Origin: Baylisascaris procyonis
Taxonomy: Eukaryota > Nematoda > Chromadorea > Rhabditida > Ascarididae
Direction: 5' to 3'
Assembly: GCA_037389465.1 (NCBI GenBank)
Contig: JAZARR010000199.1
Span: 400,865-464,864, forward strand
DNA: 64,000 nucleotides
Below the pieces are notes generated by a model, which saw nothing but the letters and a program-made list of their open reading frames with translations, did not search any database and had not been told where the DNA came from. Made by a program: the position numbers and the translations under genes. Positions 1-55,377 of this stretch are shown in pieces. Position 1 is the first letter of the stretch. Each line of letters begins with the position of its first letter.

Positions 1-228
1 ACGATAAGCAAACAAACGATAAAAAATGAAAACAACCGAACAAACAAACACGATGACCGTCTCACTGATAGCCAATTTAGAACTATTCAAGTGTGGAAAT
101 GTCGCATCAATATAGCGATGATTTAATGCACACGATTTGTGTAGTACGGTGCGATTAAAGAATAGCAACTATAATGTGGGTGGGATTGGAATGCGCAACG
201 AACTACATCGAACAGTAAAAAATGAGCA

Positions 229-3200
229 TTACTTGCCAAAACCAAGTTTCAACTTGATTGGCGCTCTCATAGCGCCACCCTTGTTGAGGATAGCTTGTTG
301 CTCACTCCTCGTTAGCATCTCTCTCTCCTTCTGTAGTGCGTTCCGTTCCATTTCTAGCTTGCTTTTTGTCTCGAGCATAACAAGTCGTTCCTCATTCTAA
401 AATAAAACTTATTGAAAAAAGCAAGTGCTATCTCCTACCGAGACCATACACAACAATCCAACTTCATATATTCGCATCGATAACGAACGTTCTGCGTCCT
501 TGAAAACACTTATACTGCCAAGTGATCATGGATCATTTTTGTCAGTGATGAAACGCTTGCCACGTTTGAAGCAAATCAACCACCCACTTCGACCAATAGC
601 GCCATGCGACACTTGCATTAAGCTTGCAGCACTTTATTTTGTAAATATACTTCCGTTCTCCCAACTACGTTCCCCCTCTGTCCTTTAATTGTGTCTCGGA
701 CAGCAGAAAAGAAACAGAGGAGTAATATACCGTGTACTCCCTGTTTATAAAAAAAATCATTCGCCGGACCACATCTACAGCTGCAAAGCTAGCAAATCGA
801 AGGTGGAAAGGAATGAGCGTGACGCCCGATCCAATCTGTGCCATATCCTTCTGTCGCTGACATAATTCATCAAGCAGTTTCAAGATCACCAGAATTTTTC
901 ATAACACACACGACCTTATCCCGCCTTATTGGCTGCAAAAAAAAAAATCTCCCGAAAGAAAAACTTTCTGATGAATGCATTTAAGATGACATCCGTTTGA
1001 TTATGTAAATGAGAGATTCCATGAAGGAGGTCTGCAAACACACGTCGAATAAACACTTTGAAAGAACTACTGAAACTGGAAATGACATACTGAACCGTTC
1101 GTGATCGGCGGTGCGATAACACTGGCTTCGTTGACATAATGCATCGATGCGAAGCCCTATTCGATCTCGATATGCCTCTCCAGCGACGTTTCCCCACTAG
1201 TCGTGTATGCAATTTGCGCTTTTCCAACGTATACCCCAAACTAATTCGACTGCATATACCCGAGAACTGCACTTCTCATTTGGTTTACCCTATGTGACTA
1301 ACGTCAAGGGTGAAATAGACAAAACTATACCATGACGGTGGGTCAGTGAGCATAACCAAAAGATGCGGCTCAAAAATAGGGATAAACCCATCCACTTAAG
1401 AAATGTTTTGATGACAATTTCTGAAGAAATAATCTCTTTACAACAAAGTTTCAAATCGCCCACCCACTCACTGCTCATCAGCTAGAAAACGTCCGCTTGA
1501 GTATAAGAGATATGAAATTGTATCATGCCGATCCTCATTGAAAAATATCTCCGAGAACATTTGCATTGAATATGTGACTTGAAATCCCGACCATACAGTG
1601 TTCGATCACCTCACACTAAAATCCCTTGCAAGTAGGAACGTTGCACTTCATAAAACGTTAAGCAATGACAACAAAGTAGCATCTTATGCATAGGCCAAAA
1701 TGGGAGAAAAGATACATATAAAGCGCTCTAGGAGACAATTTAGGATCGTGTTATACAATTATATGACCAGCAGGAAACTAGATTCAACGAACACCCCGAC
1801 TAGATCATACGGAACGTTAGCAGAATGTCAAAAACAACTAAATAACGGGGATACGTGGCTACTCCTTCACAGCCATGGATCTGCAAATAAAACATAGACT
1901 ATTCATATAGCAAGAATAACGCCAATTATCACAATGGCCTACCAATTTTCTTTCGTTCTCCTGTACCTCCTTCATTTTCTTTTCGAGGCTTTCTTCCAAT
2001 TCGGCACATCGTTTTTTCGATTCTGCCTGTAATAACAATTCCCTACACCCTCATAGCCTCATAGTAATAAGTGACGATGCATGCATACAGGTACCGAAGA
2101 TGACTTTTAATATCCGATAGCTGTCACGTAAGGTTAGCGTGAGTGGTATCTACATTAATCTCCGACTGCATTTGCTCATTTCTGTAACCTTTCAAATTTC
2201 AATGGTACCTGTGTATGGCGAAGTTTACGTCTCGAATGTTCGTGTTTCACAGAAAAAGAGCAGTTGAAATATTGCTAAGAAATATGAAAAAAAATGTATT
2301 TTGTGACTCTACTGGTAATAATTCTGATAGCTAAATCAAATCCCTTCATCAATTGTTTAGGATACTTTCAACACCTATTAAATTCTGTTGGCATTTATGT
2401 TCAATATGGCGAAAAAGTTTCCCAGCTTTGATTTCTTTTTGCGAGATTATCGAATGATGTAATCAGCAAGGATGGGATCGTGCTCATGCAAAAACCTGTC
2501 TATTCCTACGAAATTCTGGATGCTTGCCAACCTGACGTTGCCCTAAGCGCACACAAGAAAAAATCAACTTCACTGCTTCTGAAAATCGGCCACTTTCTGT
2601 CGAAACTAGTGAACTTTTTGCATAATGATAGCAAACGGCAAAATGTATTCGCCTCAGCGAAAAACAGCGAATTTTTGTGCATCTTGAACAATAGCAAACT
2701 GCAAAATGTACAATAAGAGCGCCTTTAGATCTTACAAATTAAAGAAAATCACGGCAAATCAATTCTGAAATTTTTTCCGCAGATCATAAGCGTGACACCG
2801 CACATATAACAATGCATAACTACAACAATCAGAATCGTCTTAATTAAAATATAACGACAACATACCTCTCGTTTCTTGCTTTGCTCGACCTCTCGCATCA
2901 TTTCTTGTTCTATTTGAGCACGCAATCTAGATTCAAGTTCTGCTCGTGCTTTTGCAACGCGTTCTTGAACTAACGATTCGAGATCGGCTACTCTTGCACT
3001 CACCTGTAAATGGAACCTCTCAACTCATCAAATATGCAAATAATGATAATAGAAGCGAACCTAAAATACCACAATTCGAATGCCAAACTCATGCTCCGAA
3101 AGGGTATGAACCAATGGGATCGATGAGAAGATAACGATGAAAATAAATACCGTTCGATGGTAGCACTAGCGACGGCAGCTTATCGAGAAAACAAGTTGGA

Positions 3201-5711
3201 ATAATTTCGGAATCAATGCTGTGATGACATCGCAGTGAGGCGGCGATCCTTCACATGAATGCGACCCAAACCACACGCTAAGCACTTGCACCATCATATC
3301 TGAGAAAGTGCGAAGCGTGCTCTCTGGATAACAACACCAACGCTGCTCTAAATCGGCTGGCCTCTAATCTCCGTTAAATTTTCACGTTTTCTGCTCTTTT
3401 TTTTTTTTTTTTAATTTGCGCTGAACAAAAAGGCACACTTAACCGCAAACTGGAATGTTTCACGTAAACCTTCGAAGAACGAGATTCACAGATTTCTCTC
3501 TAATGCGACTTAGCCGTCGAATGCACCGCCTATACTCACTCTTCGCAACAAAGTGGTAAAGGTGCAAACGGTTATACATCAAAACAAAAATACACGGGTA
3601 AAATTCCTCGTTTCGGTTAGTTCAGGTCGTATTTGCATATATATCCACGCGCAGATTTCACTGCATCCGAAATGCGCTGATTCACTCACAAAATACTTCA
3701 ATCTTAAAATAGATTTATTGTACTTTGTTAAAAGAATATGGAGACCTAATACAAAGCCATCATACACCGTTCATTCTCTAAAATGCAATAAATGGCGTTT
3801 TTATTCGATCGATATAACTGAAATTAAGCTTGCCTTTCCTCTCGCCCACTGCTATGAAAAATAGCAACTACATGCCTATCCAGAATGAATCCTTATTCAA
3901 ATTTAACAAAAAGCATCATCCCTGCAATTACTACTTACAAATATTTGCTGCAAGTTTCTTCATTCCTATCAATCGAAAACGTCAACATGCAAACGTATTG
4001 CGCACGAATCATCACAAAGCCTTCTCCAAACATACAAAGCTTTACGCTTTATGAAAACCTTAACAAACAAGACATTGTGAAAATAATTTCATAGCAATAT
4101 TTTAAACTTACAAAAGCTTCAGAAGATTCACTGATATAAATCGGACTTACAACACAAGCAATACCTTCAGCAATCGCAGTGAAAAGTAAGAGCATTAAAA
4201 TTTGGAAGCTAAGATTAAAACCTAAACAAGCCCAAATGGAGAGGACTTTCGAAACAGAGGAAACCTTAAATGTCTAGAAAGAGCGGCAAAAGAAGTAATT
4301 TATAAAAGCTTTACCTGTTCTGTGACCCTTGCGTCGAGCCATTCCTTTGCTGCTTCACTCAATTGCGTGACTTCAAATTTGTTGCCTGCACCTAGCTCAC
4401 CTGCCAGAACCGAATAGGATGTACTTGGTGAATTAGAACTACCACCGTTCCTGAAACTAAACGATACGATAAAGAATGAAGCTTTCCAATTACATTCCTT
4501 ACTACTGCTATCAGTTTTTACAGTTAACATCGTATAACCGAACAGTCCTCGAGTCGCACTCATCAATAAGCAATCAATAATTTAGCGAATTGTCCCTCAT
4601 CTCAGCAAAATACTAAATGCAATGGCAGCGGATAAACGAGGAAACGTTTAACATTAAAGCTATGTGTGAAGATAGACATTACTAACAAAAGCCTTCGAAC
4701 AGCCGACTCGGTATACTGCCACCTTTAAAGTGGTTTATCTTCGCTACCGCATAACATAACTTCCTTTATTACCAAGGATGTTTTAGCACTTGCTGTATCG
4801 GCAACGCTACACCCATGGATCTTGAAAGGGCAGGCATAATTTTTGCAATAAGCTTCGGAAACTGTTATATTTCTAGGTAAGTTTTCGCCGCTGACTCCTT
4901 TCTGTCAAGCGGGAGGGAGGGAGTGGGAGGAGGAACAGGAGATGAAGCGGGGTTGAGGAGGGAGTAGACGCACACTCCTCGTTATTGAAAACATGCGTAT
5001 GAGCTCTGGCACGCACGGGGACATACGGCCCGACTACGCTCAAGGAGAATGCATGCCCTGGCCATGCACGCGAAATCCTGACCAGCCCCAGTCAAGAAGG
5101 GAATAAGCTGGCTGACCCCGGGCCAAAGTCACGGCTGCGGCCTCGCTCAATCATCTGACCACCTTCTTCTAGCTGGTCAGGTAACTTATACTGTGTGAGG
5201 CTAATGCCCTGTCTCCCATGTTGAAAAGTTTAGGTACTGAAGAGCAGAAGTGCAGACAGTCAAAGAAAAAAGTTAGCAAAATAGCATAGGACTACTTTCC
5301 ACGGAAACAAGCCGCTCCGAAAATTTTTCTGCGTGTTACCCCCCTCCCCCCCCCCCCACTCTCTGCCACTTATAAGTCTCCCCTCGCCAGTTGCGACCAG
5401 ATCTTCTTATGCCTGACCAAGATGATGTCTGAGACAGGATCCCCCTCCCCCACCTCCTGTTCGCAGCAATATCCGTTCGTCTGTGAGGTTGCGAATGAAA
5501 GCTAGCAGCTATCTACGCGAAGAAACAACCTGCGTCTTTCTTTTTTAATAAGCGTTTCGATATCATCATCAGAGTTGGATCGATCGGAATCACGACGTCG
5601 ACGCTTCTCCTTTCTATGACGACGTTCTCTAGAACGTCGATCATCACGATCCCTTGATCGGGAACGTCGTCTCCGGTCACGTGACCTACTTCTGCTTCGA
5701 CTCCGACCCAT
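229..5711 (-). CDS. ARGLU1: ARGLU1 homolog (arginine- and glutamate-rich protein 1), five exons
   Basis: The family acts in the nucleus as an SR-like splicing modulator and Mediator/nuclear-receptor coactivator. Coding exons on the minus strand: 5711-5530, 4450-4315, 3003-2866, 2026-1943 and 396-229. All have GT-AG borders and consistent phases, giving 708 nt and 235 aa (human protein about 273 aa). Residues 1-50 form an RS domain beginning MGRSRSRSRSRDRRRR. Residues about 75-215 are a Glu/Arg/Lys-rich helix predicted to be coiled coil. The C-terminus, LNKGGAMRAPIKLKLGFGK, matches the family's conserved basic tail (GKGKSRPKLSFSLK in vertebrates, from memory). The start at 5711 is chosen because a TTTGCAG acceptor lies 9 nt upstream and the RS domain follows at once. 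An ATTAAA-type polyadenylation signal may lie near 122-127. Identity is firm from the N-to-C order of RS domain, coiled coil and tail; exact orthology was not tested. Confidence 0.9.
4880..5480. other. GC-rich block in ARGLU1 intron 1 with a G-quadruplex motif
   Basis: This part of ARGLU1 intron 1 is much richer in G and C than its surroundings. At 4911-4927 the plus strand reads GGGAGGGAGGGAGTGGG, which fits a four-tract G-quadruplex. A C-run sits at about 5341-5357. CTGACCA (5155-5161) and TGGTCAG (5174-5180) form a 7-bp inverted repeat. It may be a decayed transposable element or a regulatory island. No protein-coding exon is evident here. Confidence 0.45.
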
Positions 5712-5719
5712 TAATACTC

Positions 5720-5727
5720 ACTGCAAA
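5720..5727 (-). promoter_or_regulatory. Probable spliced-leader trans-splice acceptor of the ARGLU1 gene
   Basis: On the minus strand the sequence TTTGCAG ends 9 nt before the ATG at 5711, leaving a 9-nt 5' UTR (5720-5712). No open exon lies just upstream to act as a cis donor. In nematodes this layout usually marks addition of a spliced leader. It could instead be an ordinary acceptor of an untranslated exon. Confidence 0.5.
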
Positions 5728-5900
5728 TCCAAGAAAGAAAACTTGAGTGATGGATTCATGTATGACTCTTACGACAACAGTATATAAATGCTTTCACATT
5801 TTATAAGCATAACTGCAAAAACCACAAAAAAATCCAACTTTTAGTCTCGTCATATATTGGTGTACCTTTAAACGAATATCGCCGTGCAACAGAATCAGTG

Positions 5901-5970
5901 TGCTCCAGAATGTTCCAGGGAGCTGCAGAATGTTTCAGAAAGTTCCAGAATGTTCCAAAGACTTCCTGAA
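5901..5970. promoter_or_regulatory. Heat-shock-element array: seven tandem decamers
   Basis: Seven successive 10-mers fit a consensus TGTTCCAGAA. They place GAA and TTC at 5-bp steps: GAA at 5908, 5928, 5938, 5948 and 5968; TTC at 5913, 5943, 5953 and 5963. The core 5938-5955 is a perfect GAAnnTTCnnGAAnnTTC, the binding pattern of the HSF1 trimer. The array is about 190-250 bp upstream of the ARGLU1 start and is the only such array I noticed in the window. It may drive heat-inducible transcription of ARGLU1 or of the small ORF at 6756-7007. A diverged satellite fragment that matches by chance is the alternative. Confidence 0.65.
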
Positions 5971-8900
5971 TTTGAACCGACTAGTTACCGAACTACCAAA
6001 GAAGTAAAGAAATGGAGAAACTAGTAAGGACTAATGGCCGGTTATATTATTTCTTATAGGATTCGTTGACCACGTGACCTTAAAAACGCGAAAAAAACGA
6101 ATAAGCACAAGAATATCACCAACCACCCCATCATATAAAAATACACCATCAATGACGATTTCAGTCGTGCAAAATCACATCGCGTGCGCCATACAACATG
6201 CCGCTGAAAAAAAAGAAAAACGATGCGGACGCATCACGCGATGTTCAAGGTTCATTACTAGTCGCATTCGTCTCCGACAAAATAGAATACAACATGGAAA
6301 TGCTGACATAATATTAAATAATATGGTTACGCAATGAGGTTGTAGCACTACCACAATTAATTTTCTTCAATTTGATGCACAACCTGATATATAGGGGACG
6401 AGGCATCAACAAAACGGTACGTCTGCACCAGACCTTCCTTAAAGCACATATCATATGAGAGACAGGACGCAGGATGCGAGAAGACCGGCAGAGAAGCAGA
6501 GTGGGCTGTAGTTTTCTATTATCGTTGCAAAGTGCTGATGTATCGTTAAGCAACAATTTCTAGGAGAGTATAAACTCATAAATGTTGGAGAAAACATTTT
6601 TAAAGGAGTAATTCTATGTGAAATGCAGGCATAAAGGTTATAAGGAGTTATTATGAGTTTATTGCAAAATTATAGGTACGTAGCACCCTTGAATATAATC
6701 GTCGTAACCCGAAATCATTTGAAATACCTTGATCCACTTTCCTCAGTTGCTTTAATCACTGTAATCGGAAGTCATCGTAATCGTCGCCGGAAATTCGTTG
6801 CAGTAACCAATCGTAGAAATCAACTACTGCAACATTCTTGCTAATCAACGCCTCAAAAAACCATCGGCCGACATATGGCTGAGCTGGAATTCTTTTTGCA
6901 TCACTCTTCTGATACGCTTTTGCTTTTTTTCTATTCACTGTACTTGCTCCGAAGAATTTGGCAGTTTTGTGCGTGTCAGTAATGTGAAGCAAGGCCTCGA
7001 AATCCATCTTTTAACAGTCAAAGTGTTGATAGGTGCTCCCAGCAACCATAGACCAAGGGACATGTGATGTAATGTTCATGCCTATTTAACAATGGCCTCC
7101 CAGAATTATGTGGTAGACCACGACTATCGCAAAGGCCTCAAGAACCTTGCTTTGCTCCTGCAGCGGCTGAGGTGTTGGATCACGGAAGAATGCTAACTGA
7201 CCTGCTCATGGATGGCTACCACTAATTAAAGCTTACGATTCCACCCCCCCCCCCCCGATAGCATGCTTACGATAGTAAACGAGTGCTTTGAATTTGTTGC
7301 AGGATTTCTCCGCATGTAGAAGAATTCGGATATACCTTTGTTTTTGAGTCAGTCGTAAACGATATCATATTTCATCGAATGCATACCATAAGCAGGACAG
7401 AAATCCTCGTTACCAACAGCAAAAAGACAACGGCGATACTGTGAGGGATCACATACTCTCCAAAGATTGGGATCAAGATATTCTGAACACTTTTGAACGG
7501 AAATATTCAAGGCTGTCTGCAAAACTATATCAGATTTTAACAGTTCCTTTGAACTAATCGGTTGTGTTCAAAAATGATTTTCTGGCTTAAACGATGAAAT
7601 CACTCGTTCCTATCAAAATAGGCAAATCCCTTGATTACTCGACAGAGTGAAACCGAGTGGCATAAAAGTAGGTACAGTGTTTTCCAGACACAATTTAAGG
7701 GGCTCTTTCCAAGTATACTCTAAAAGCACATGACACCAAAGTCCACAACAGACACCGTGAAAGTAATGAAAGGGGCACATAGCGCATGCGACACAGCGTT
7801 CGCTACCTTTCTGGATAGTGCATGGGCCAAAGAATGAATTATTGAAAGTAAAAAATAAGACGAAGGCTTAGCCGGCGCAGATGAATCTTAACCTCTTCGC
7901 AAGGATCTCTTTAACAGATAAAAATTCCCCGCATCTTTGCGTACAAACATGGGGCTTTTAGGGAGCACCCGCGATTTTTCAAAACTAGCAATACTGGAGG
8001 AAATGAGCCTGTGTCATTTCATAATTCAGAAAAAAAACAGAAGAAAACTTGGCGGACAAGCATGCATTCACGGACACCAACATATTCTCGCTTAACATGT
8101 ATTTGCATCTTCGAATTCCCTGAATTCACACTGTTTCATTTCCAGGAAGCGACCTATAGCGGGCAGTTTCCAAACGACAGATATTTCAAAAAGATTGACT
8201 AATATGAATTATGACCAATTGAATTATACATTCTCTAAAATCCGTCACTGAGACTGATCAATAATGGACTGCATTTTTGATGCTACGAAAACATAGGCCA
8301 TTAAAAGATTCTGCACTTTCCCCACAGAAGAAGTTATTTTCCAATTCCGCCCTGTCGAAAACAATTCTCTTTCCATTCCCTTCAACCAGCAATCTCGTCG
8401 TGTCTATCCCCGTTTCCATTTCCATAAAAGTACTAATGGATCACAAATAACACTTAATATTGCCTAGTATTCTGTTAAATACAATTGTGAACACACAATA
8501 CATATCAAATATTCACGTCCTCTTCTTCAAGGATGCTCGAACTCACGAAGACAGTGCCTTCTCTACATTCGTGTATACAGAAATATAGAAAAACAAAATT
8601 CGCGAAACATATACCTACAAAACGTTTCCTGAATTAACGAAAAGATAAAAGTGTGGATAGAACAATGCATGCGGTGGTAATCAATGAACTGTGATAAACT
8701 CCTATACAAAATACATAGAAAGAAGCCGTCGAACATACACCATCTAATTTATGCACAGCGATATTTTTATATTGGACTCACAACTCCAAATAGAACGTGA
8801 TAAAATAGAATAATCTATTTCTATTTCCAACGTTAAAAAAATAAATTATGATTTCAACAAGTGCCTCGTATTTTCAACAGGCAATTTCATGGAAGAGTCA

Positions 8901-8982
8901 AACTATTCACAAGTGAAATGTATCGCCTCTTTTGCTAACACATTTTTGTTATAAACTTCCACTTTCAACACATATTGTTGCT
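5971..8982. other. Intergenic region between the ARGLU1 promoter and the rme-6 3' end
   Basis: About 3 kb of AT-rich DNA. Apart from the possible ORF at 6756-7007 and a C-run near 7242-7256, I see no coding exon with good splice signals on either strand and no RNA gene. I did not find a canonical AATAAA for rme-6 directly after its stop. Confidence 0.6.
6756..7007 (-). CDS. Possible small ORF or first exon with an SPT2-like N-terminus
   Basis: An ATG at 7007 opens an 83-codon frame starting MDFEALLHITDTHKTAKFF, followed by a basic stretch (NRKKAKAYQKSDAKR). The pattern MDF-x-x-LL/IL-x-I followed by Lys-rich sequence recalls the start of the histone chaperone SPT2 (human SPTY2D1 begins MDFREILMIA, from memory). 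The downstream half (RWFFEAL...FYDWLLQRI) has no such similarity and may be intron read-through. A weak donor exists after the Lys-rich part, but I found no second exon. It could be a truncated or decayed gene fragment, or chance. It lies in the same orientation as ARGLU1 and downstream of rme-6. Confidence 0.3.
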   Translation of the reverse strand: MDFEALLHITDTHKTAKFFGASTVNRKKAKAYQKSDAKRIPAQPYVGRWFFEALISKNVAVVDFYDWLLQRISGDDYDDFRLQ

Positions 8983-51231
<42,249 letters not shown>

Positions 51232-51239
51232 AGCCTTTC

Positions 51240-51247
51240 TCTAAATT
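51240..51247 (-). promoter_or_regulatory. Probable spliced-leader trans-splice acceptor of rme-6
   Basis: AATTTAG on the minus strand ends at 51241, 9 nt before the ATG at 51231, the same spacing as at ARGLU1. The protein start here aligns with the start of GAPVD1, so a spliced leader rather than a missing coding exon is the simpler explanation. Confidence 0.45.
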
Positions 51248-52050
51248 AATAGCAGTTTCTCAACAATGCTCGAACATAGCCTAATCGACAACACCCTGCG
51301 ATGGAATCATTTAGAGAAGGTTACCTTTGAGGTATGTGTCATGCACTATTTAAAGGAGGCATCTTTAAACCGGAAAAGAGATGGATGTGAAGGCGATCAT
51401 CATAAAGTTGCTCAAAAGTACACATCTTAGAAATTTGGATAAAGGTGTAATTTTCAGTGATTGCCACAGGAACTTCCTTGCGTCCCTTATGAAGCAGAAA
51501 ACTGATAGAATCTGATGCTGCATGAAATGATGTGTGCAGCTCGTCTAGATGAGTTCGCAATACTTTTAGCCCGTGACCAGGCTTCCTCAATCAAACAAAA
51601 TGAAATTCGTTGTAAAAAGTGAGGAATATGTGTCAAAACAATAGCAATATCCTCGTCATAATGATTTAAACAAAAGCAACAAACAATGTATTTCGAATAA
51701 TATGAGCAAAAACGACGTATTTTCCCAGCCCACATGTAAACATAAATAAATAAATTCATCTATTTATTTGTAAATTTACATGTATATTCATATTTATACA
51801 TCAAAATTTCCCCATTTTCACACTACCTTCATACCAGTTTTTGTTTAGCATTTGATAAGATTTCTATAGACATGATCGCATAAGCAAGAATATACGATGC
51901 GCAATGAAAGTGAACAACGAACACAATCAGACATGTAGTAAATGCTTTCTTATCACAAGCACATCTCTGTCCTGTCAGATGAAGAAAAGAAAAACGAAAC
52001 CTGAAAAATATTGTGTTTTGAGTTCTCTTTTAATAAAATAATTCACACAG
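51241..52050. promoter_or_regulatory. Divergent intergenic region between rme-6 and the plus-strand gene
   Basis: About 0.8 kb separates the presumed trans-splice sites of the two genes, which point away from each other. It probably holds both promoters. It is AT-rich; I did not identify specific factor sites or a coding exon in it. Confidence 0.45.
52041..52050 (+). promoter_or_regulatory. Possible trans-splice acceptor of the telomere-proximal gene
   Basis: ATTCACACAG ends 11 nt before the ATG at 52062, in the same arrangement as at ARGLU1 and rme-6. Confidence 0.35.
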
Positions 52051-52061
52051 CATTAAACTTC

Positions 52062-55000
52062 ATGCACGATCAAATTCGAATAAGTAGTGCTTGCAATGAT
52101 TGTGCTAAAGATCTATGCCATTTCTTTGTTTCGCTAACTGACTTTGAACAACGAAGGGGCAGGAATTATGTCTCCAAGGAAGACGCCGTGACTCGAGCAC
52201 GAGAATCGTTCATTCAGATGGCAGCTAAGGAGAGGAAGCCTAGGGAAGCTGGCGAACAATGGGATTCACAGGCTCGCTTGTCCAGCTCCAGTCATCTACA
52301 TTTCGGATCCGCCGCTTATGACAAAGATTTCGATTATTCAACTCCAACGTTAAACAGCCAAGCGTAAAGCTTGTCATCCTTCTCCTCACCATTCTCCACT
52401 ATATGCAACGCGACTGGCAAGGCACTCGGGACGGTAACCAGGTCACTTTTGTTTATTTTACCCAGGAAGAAACGGTATGATATCTTTTATGAAGGGACCG
52501 TGAGATCTGCATAAATCAGGCATCGGCAAATTATATAAAGGAAAGTCAAGTCGTACCAGCACTACGCCTCGCTTTCTTGATTGCATTGTCCAACGGTTTT
52601 GATTGGGTCATTCGTTCTTCATAAAAGAAAATTTCATAGCAGGCCTAACATCAATAAACTGACTGAAACGCGATGTCACTAATTGAGGAGGAAATGTCAT
52701 CATCACCAGAAATTTTTTTACTCCACAGATCGAAGGAAGCTCACAAAGGAATAGGCGTATATATTTGCGTGCTGGAGAAAAGGATCCAGAATGTGGCGCC
52801 AGGGCGTCAATCCGGAAATGAGGTGAGGATGTATTAATGAAGGAAGCATTGAAGCATGAAGGAGTATGAAACTGGGTAAGTGTGAAGGAAACAACGAAAG
52901 TATTAATGGAGTCCACAGAACAGACATTCTTAATCGAGTTGTTCAAGCTTGCAACACTATGTGCGGTCTTCAACGGGAAAGCATGGTGCATGGACACAAA
53001 GTCATTTTGGGCTTCCACAGGAAACTCGACAAAAACGAGTTCTTCATACTTTTTTAACTTTAAATCCTTCAGACTTTGTTTCGAGGCAATGTTTTTATTG
53101 TCGCGTTCTACGGATCTACGGATTATTCGTTACTTGTTTCTTCCCCACAATATGTAGTGAACCTACCCGTAAACCCATCATTTCTCTGCGTTGACACAGC
53201 ACTGAAGTTTCGAGCATTGGTAGAATATCGTGCTATAACGGGAAATAAATAAAATATAAAACAAGTTTAAGCACAAACTGGTAAGGCAAGAAATTTTCTT
53301 GAATAAGTTCACATTCTTTCCTGAGCAGTGGCAACGCTTTCGAAGCATAACATCATTCTTCGTTTCTGTTCATACAGCTGATAGCAAATCAGCCTCTTTT
53401 TCATCTTCAGGCAAATCAGCCACAGACGTGCCCTTCCCCCGCTGAAGACTGCGCAACCCGCTTCTGCGCTGCGATAGAATGCTGACAAATGAGCCGAACC
53501 ACAAAGCTCTACCGAACATGCTTTCACAACCACTTTCGATCAAAATGAGATGGTGTGACCTTCTCGACACTAAACAAGGTGTAGAAGAAAACTTCAACAG
53601 AACAGAGGTATATCAAAGACAGCAGACGGTTTCCAACAAACATCACGAAGGGAGCCGGTCACAGAAATCAATATTGGATGAAGTGTCGCAATATTTGCGA
53701 ACAACCATAAGAAAATCCTTTGCTTTCCTTATAAGATTCTTTTCTAAATAGAATCAACAATAATAACTCGAATTCTTCTTTGTTCTCCAGGAACACTGCA
53801 AGAAAACATCGCTGGGGACACCCGTGAGAATGAACCGAGAGAAATTAACTGAATGAAAAATGAGAGGAAACAGTTTGTATAACATACCGATTCAAAAAGA
53901 AAACAAAATCATAGCCACGAATTTCGTAGAAAAATCGAATTGACTACCTCCACTTGCAAAAGAACACCTCAAGTAAAAATACCTAAGAACCTTCCGAAGA
54001 TGAAAAACGCACAGATTAAATTGGAGTTATTACGACAGACTAAGCCAAACTAAAAAACAAACAAACATACGAAACTATGATATATGCTTCCGAGTGTAGG
54101 AGAAAGATGCTTTTTTACACAGAACATTTGCTTCATCTGTGGTGACTCACCCTTACGCAGACGTTCGAACAACTGAAAACTCAACAAAGCACCTCTTGAA
54201 CAACGACTATTCATACAAGATTGGAAACGTGCCCAAGGAGAGATGATGGCATACTGCCAAAACTCTTTGCCAGATGTGCACTGCAAGAAACATACCGAAT
54301 TCAAGATACAACACTCACGACCTAAACACTTCAAGCCATATTTCAATTTGCTCACCCAAGTGACATTGTTCACTTTGTGGTCGTTCACTAATTTTCGTTG
54401 CTAGTGCACATGAATTCGGACATGTTGATTGCCGTAAGTAAACAACTTGCATTGCGTTTACTTTCACTTTTACAATCAAGTAAACAATTTGTTTACTTCT
54501 GTCAAAAGCTAAATCTCTCTACATATCGCTTCCACTCCCGCCCACATGAAGGCATACGGTCGCGTGAAAGTTAGAACTTAGGCTCTCTCCTAACCGTTGG
54601 ATGCCGAAGATTCGATTCACTGTGCTTACGAAGAGGGCCTGGACTTACTCCACGCCTTAGCTTTGATGAGGGCGCTAGGTGGAGTGGCTCGATAGGAAGG
54701 AGTCAAGCAGTCTGCGCTCGAAGCCTACTCTCAATCAACGGTTTTCGTGAAAAGTATAAAGGAAACATTTCTTAGCATGCTGTGTTCAAATAGTGTCTTT
54801 CGCATACTCTTTCAAGTAAGTGCATCAAATAAGAGTCAGAAGGAGTAAATGATAAGAGTTAACGCACAAACGAATGCTTACTGACTGGACAAAAGGGCAG
54901 ACTGAAAGTTGGTACCATACACCACATTATTCAACGACGAATGATGACGTAATAGTATTCCAGTAGATTGTTAATTGAGAGAATTCAAGGCGGAAGCTTT

Positions 55001-55303
55001 CCTTCAAATATCTGAAGAAGCAAACTACCTGTAGTACCACTGAACTTTCCGCCACCCCAAGTCCAGGAGCGAGAAGTGGAATAAATTCTTCCTTTTCACA
55101 CGATCAAAAATATGTTCTCGCGAGTTCTTGACAGTATCGACTGTCTCTGATCGTTTCACTTTCAATCATTCAGCGATGCAACTGCTCTTGCTTTTGCGCC
55201 ATCTGAAAACAGTTGGTAATAATATGAAAAGAATTGCTCAGTGATGCACCTCCTCCCGAAACTGCTCAGAATTCATAGTAATAATCCTTATTTATATAAT
55301 AAA

Positions 55304-55377
<74 letters not shown>

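Noticed and set aside
52608..53018. 136-codon minus-strand frame
   Set aside because: Composition looks random and it overlaps plus-strand exon 3 of the proposed gene; no family match.
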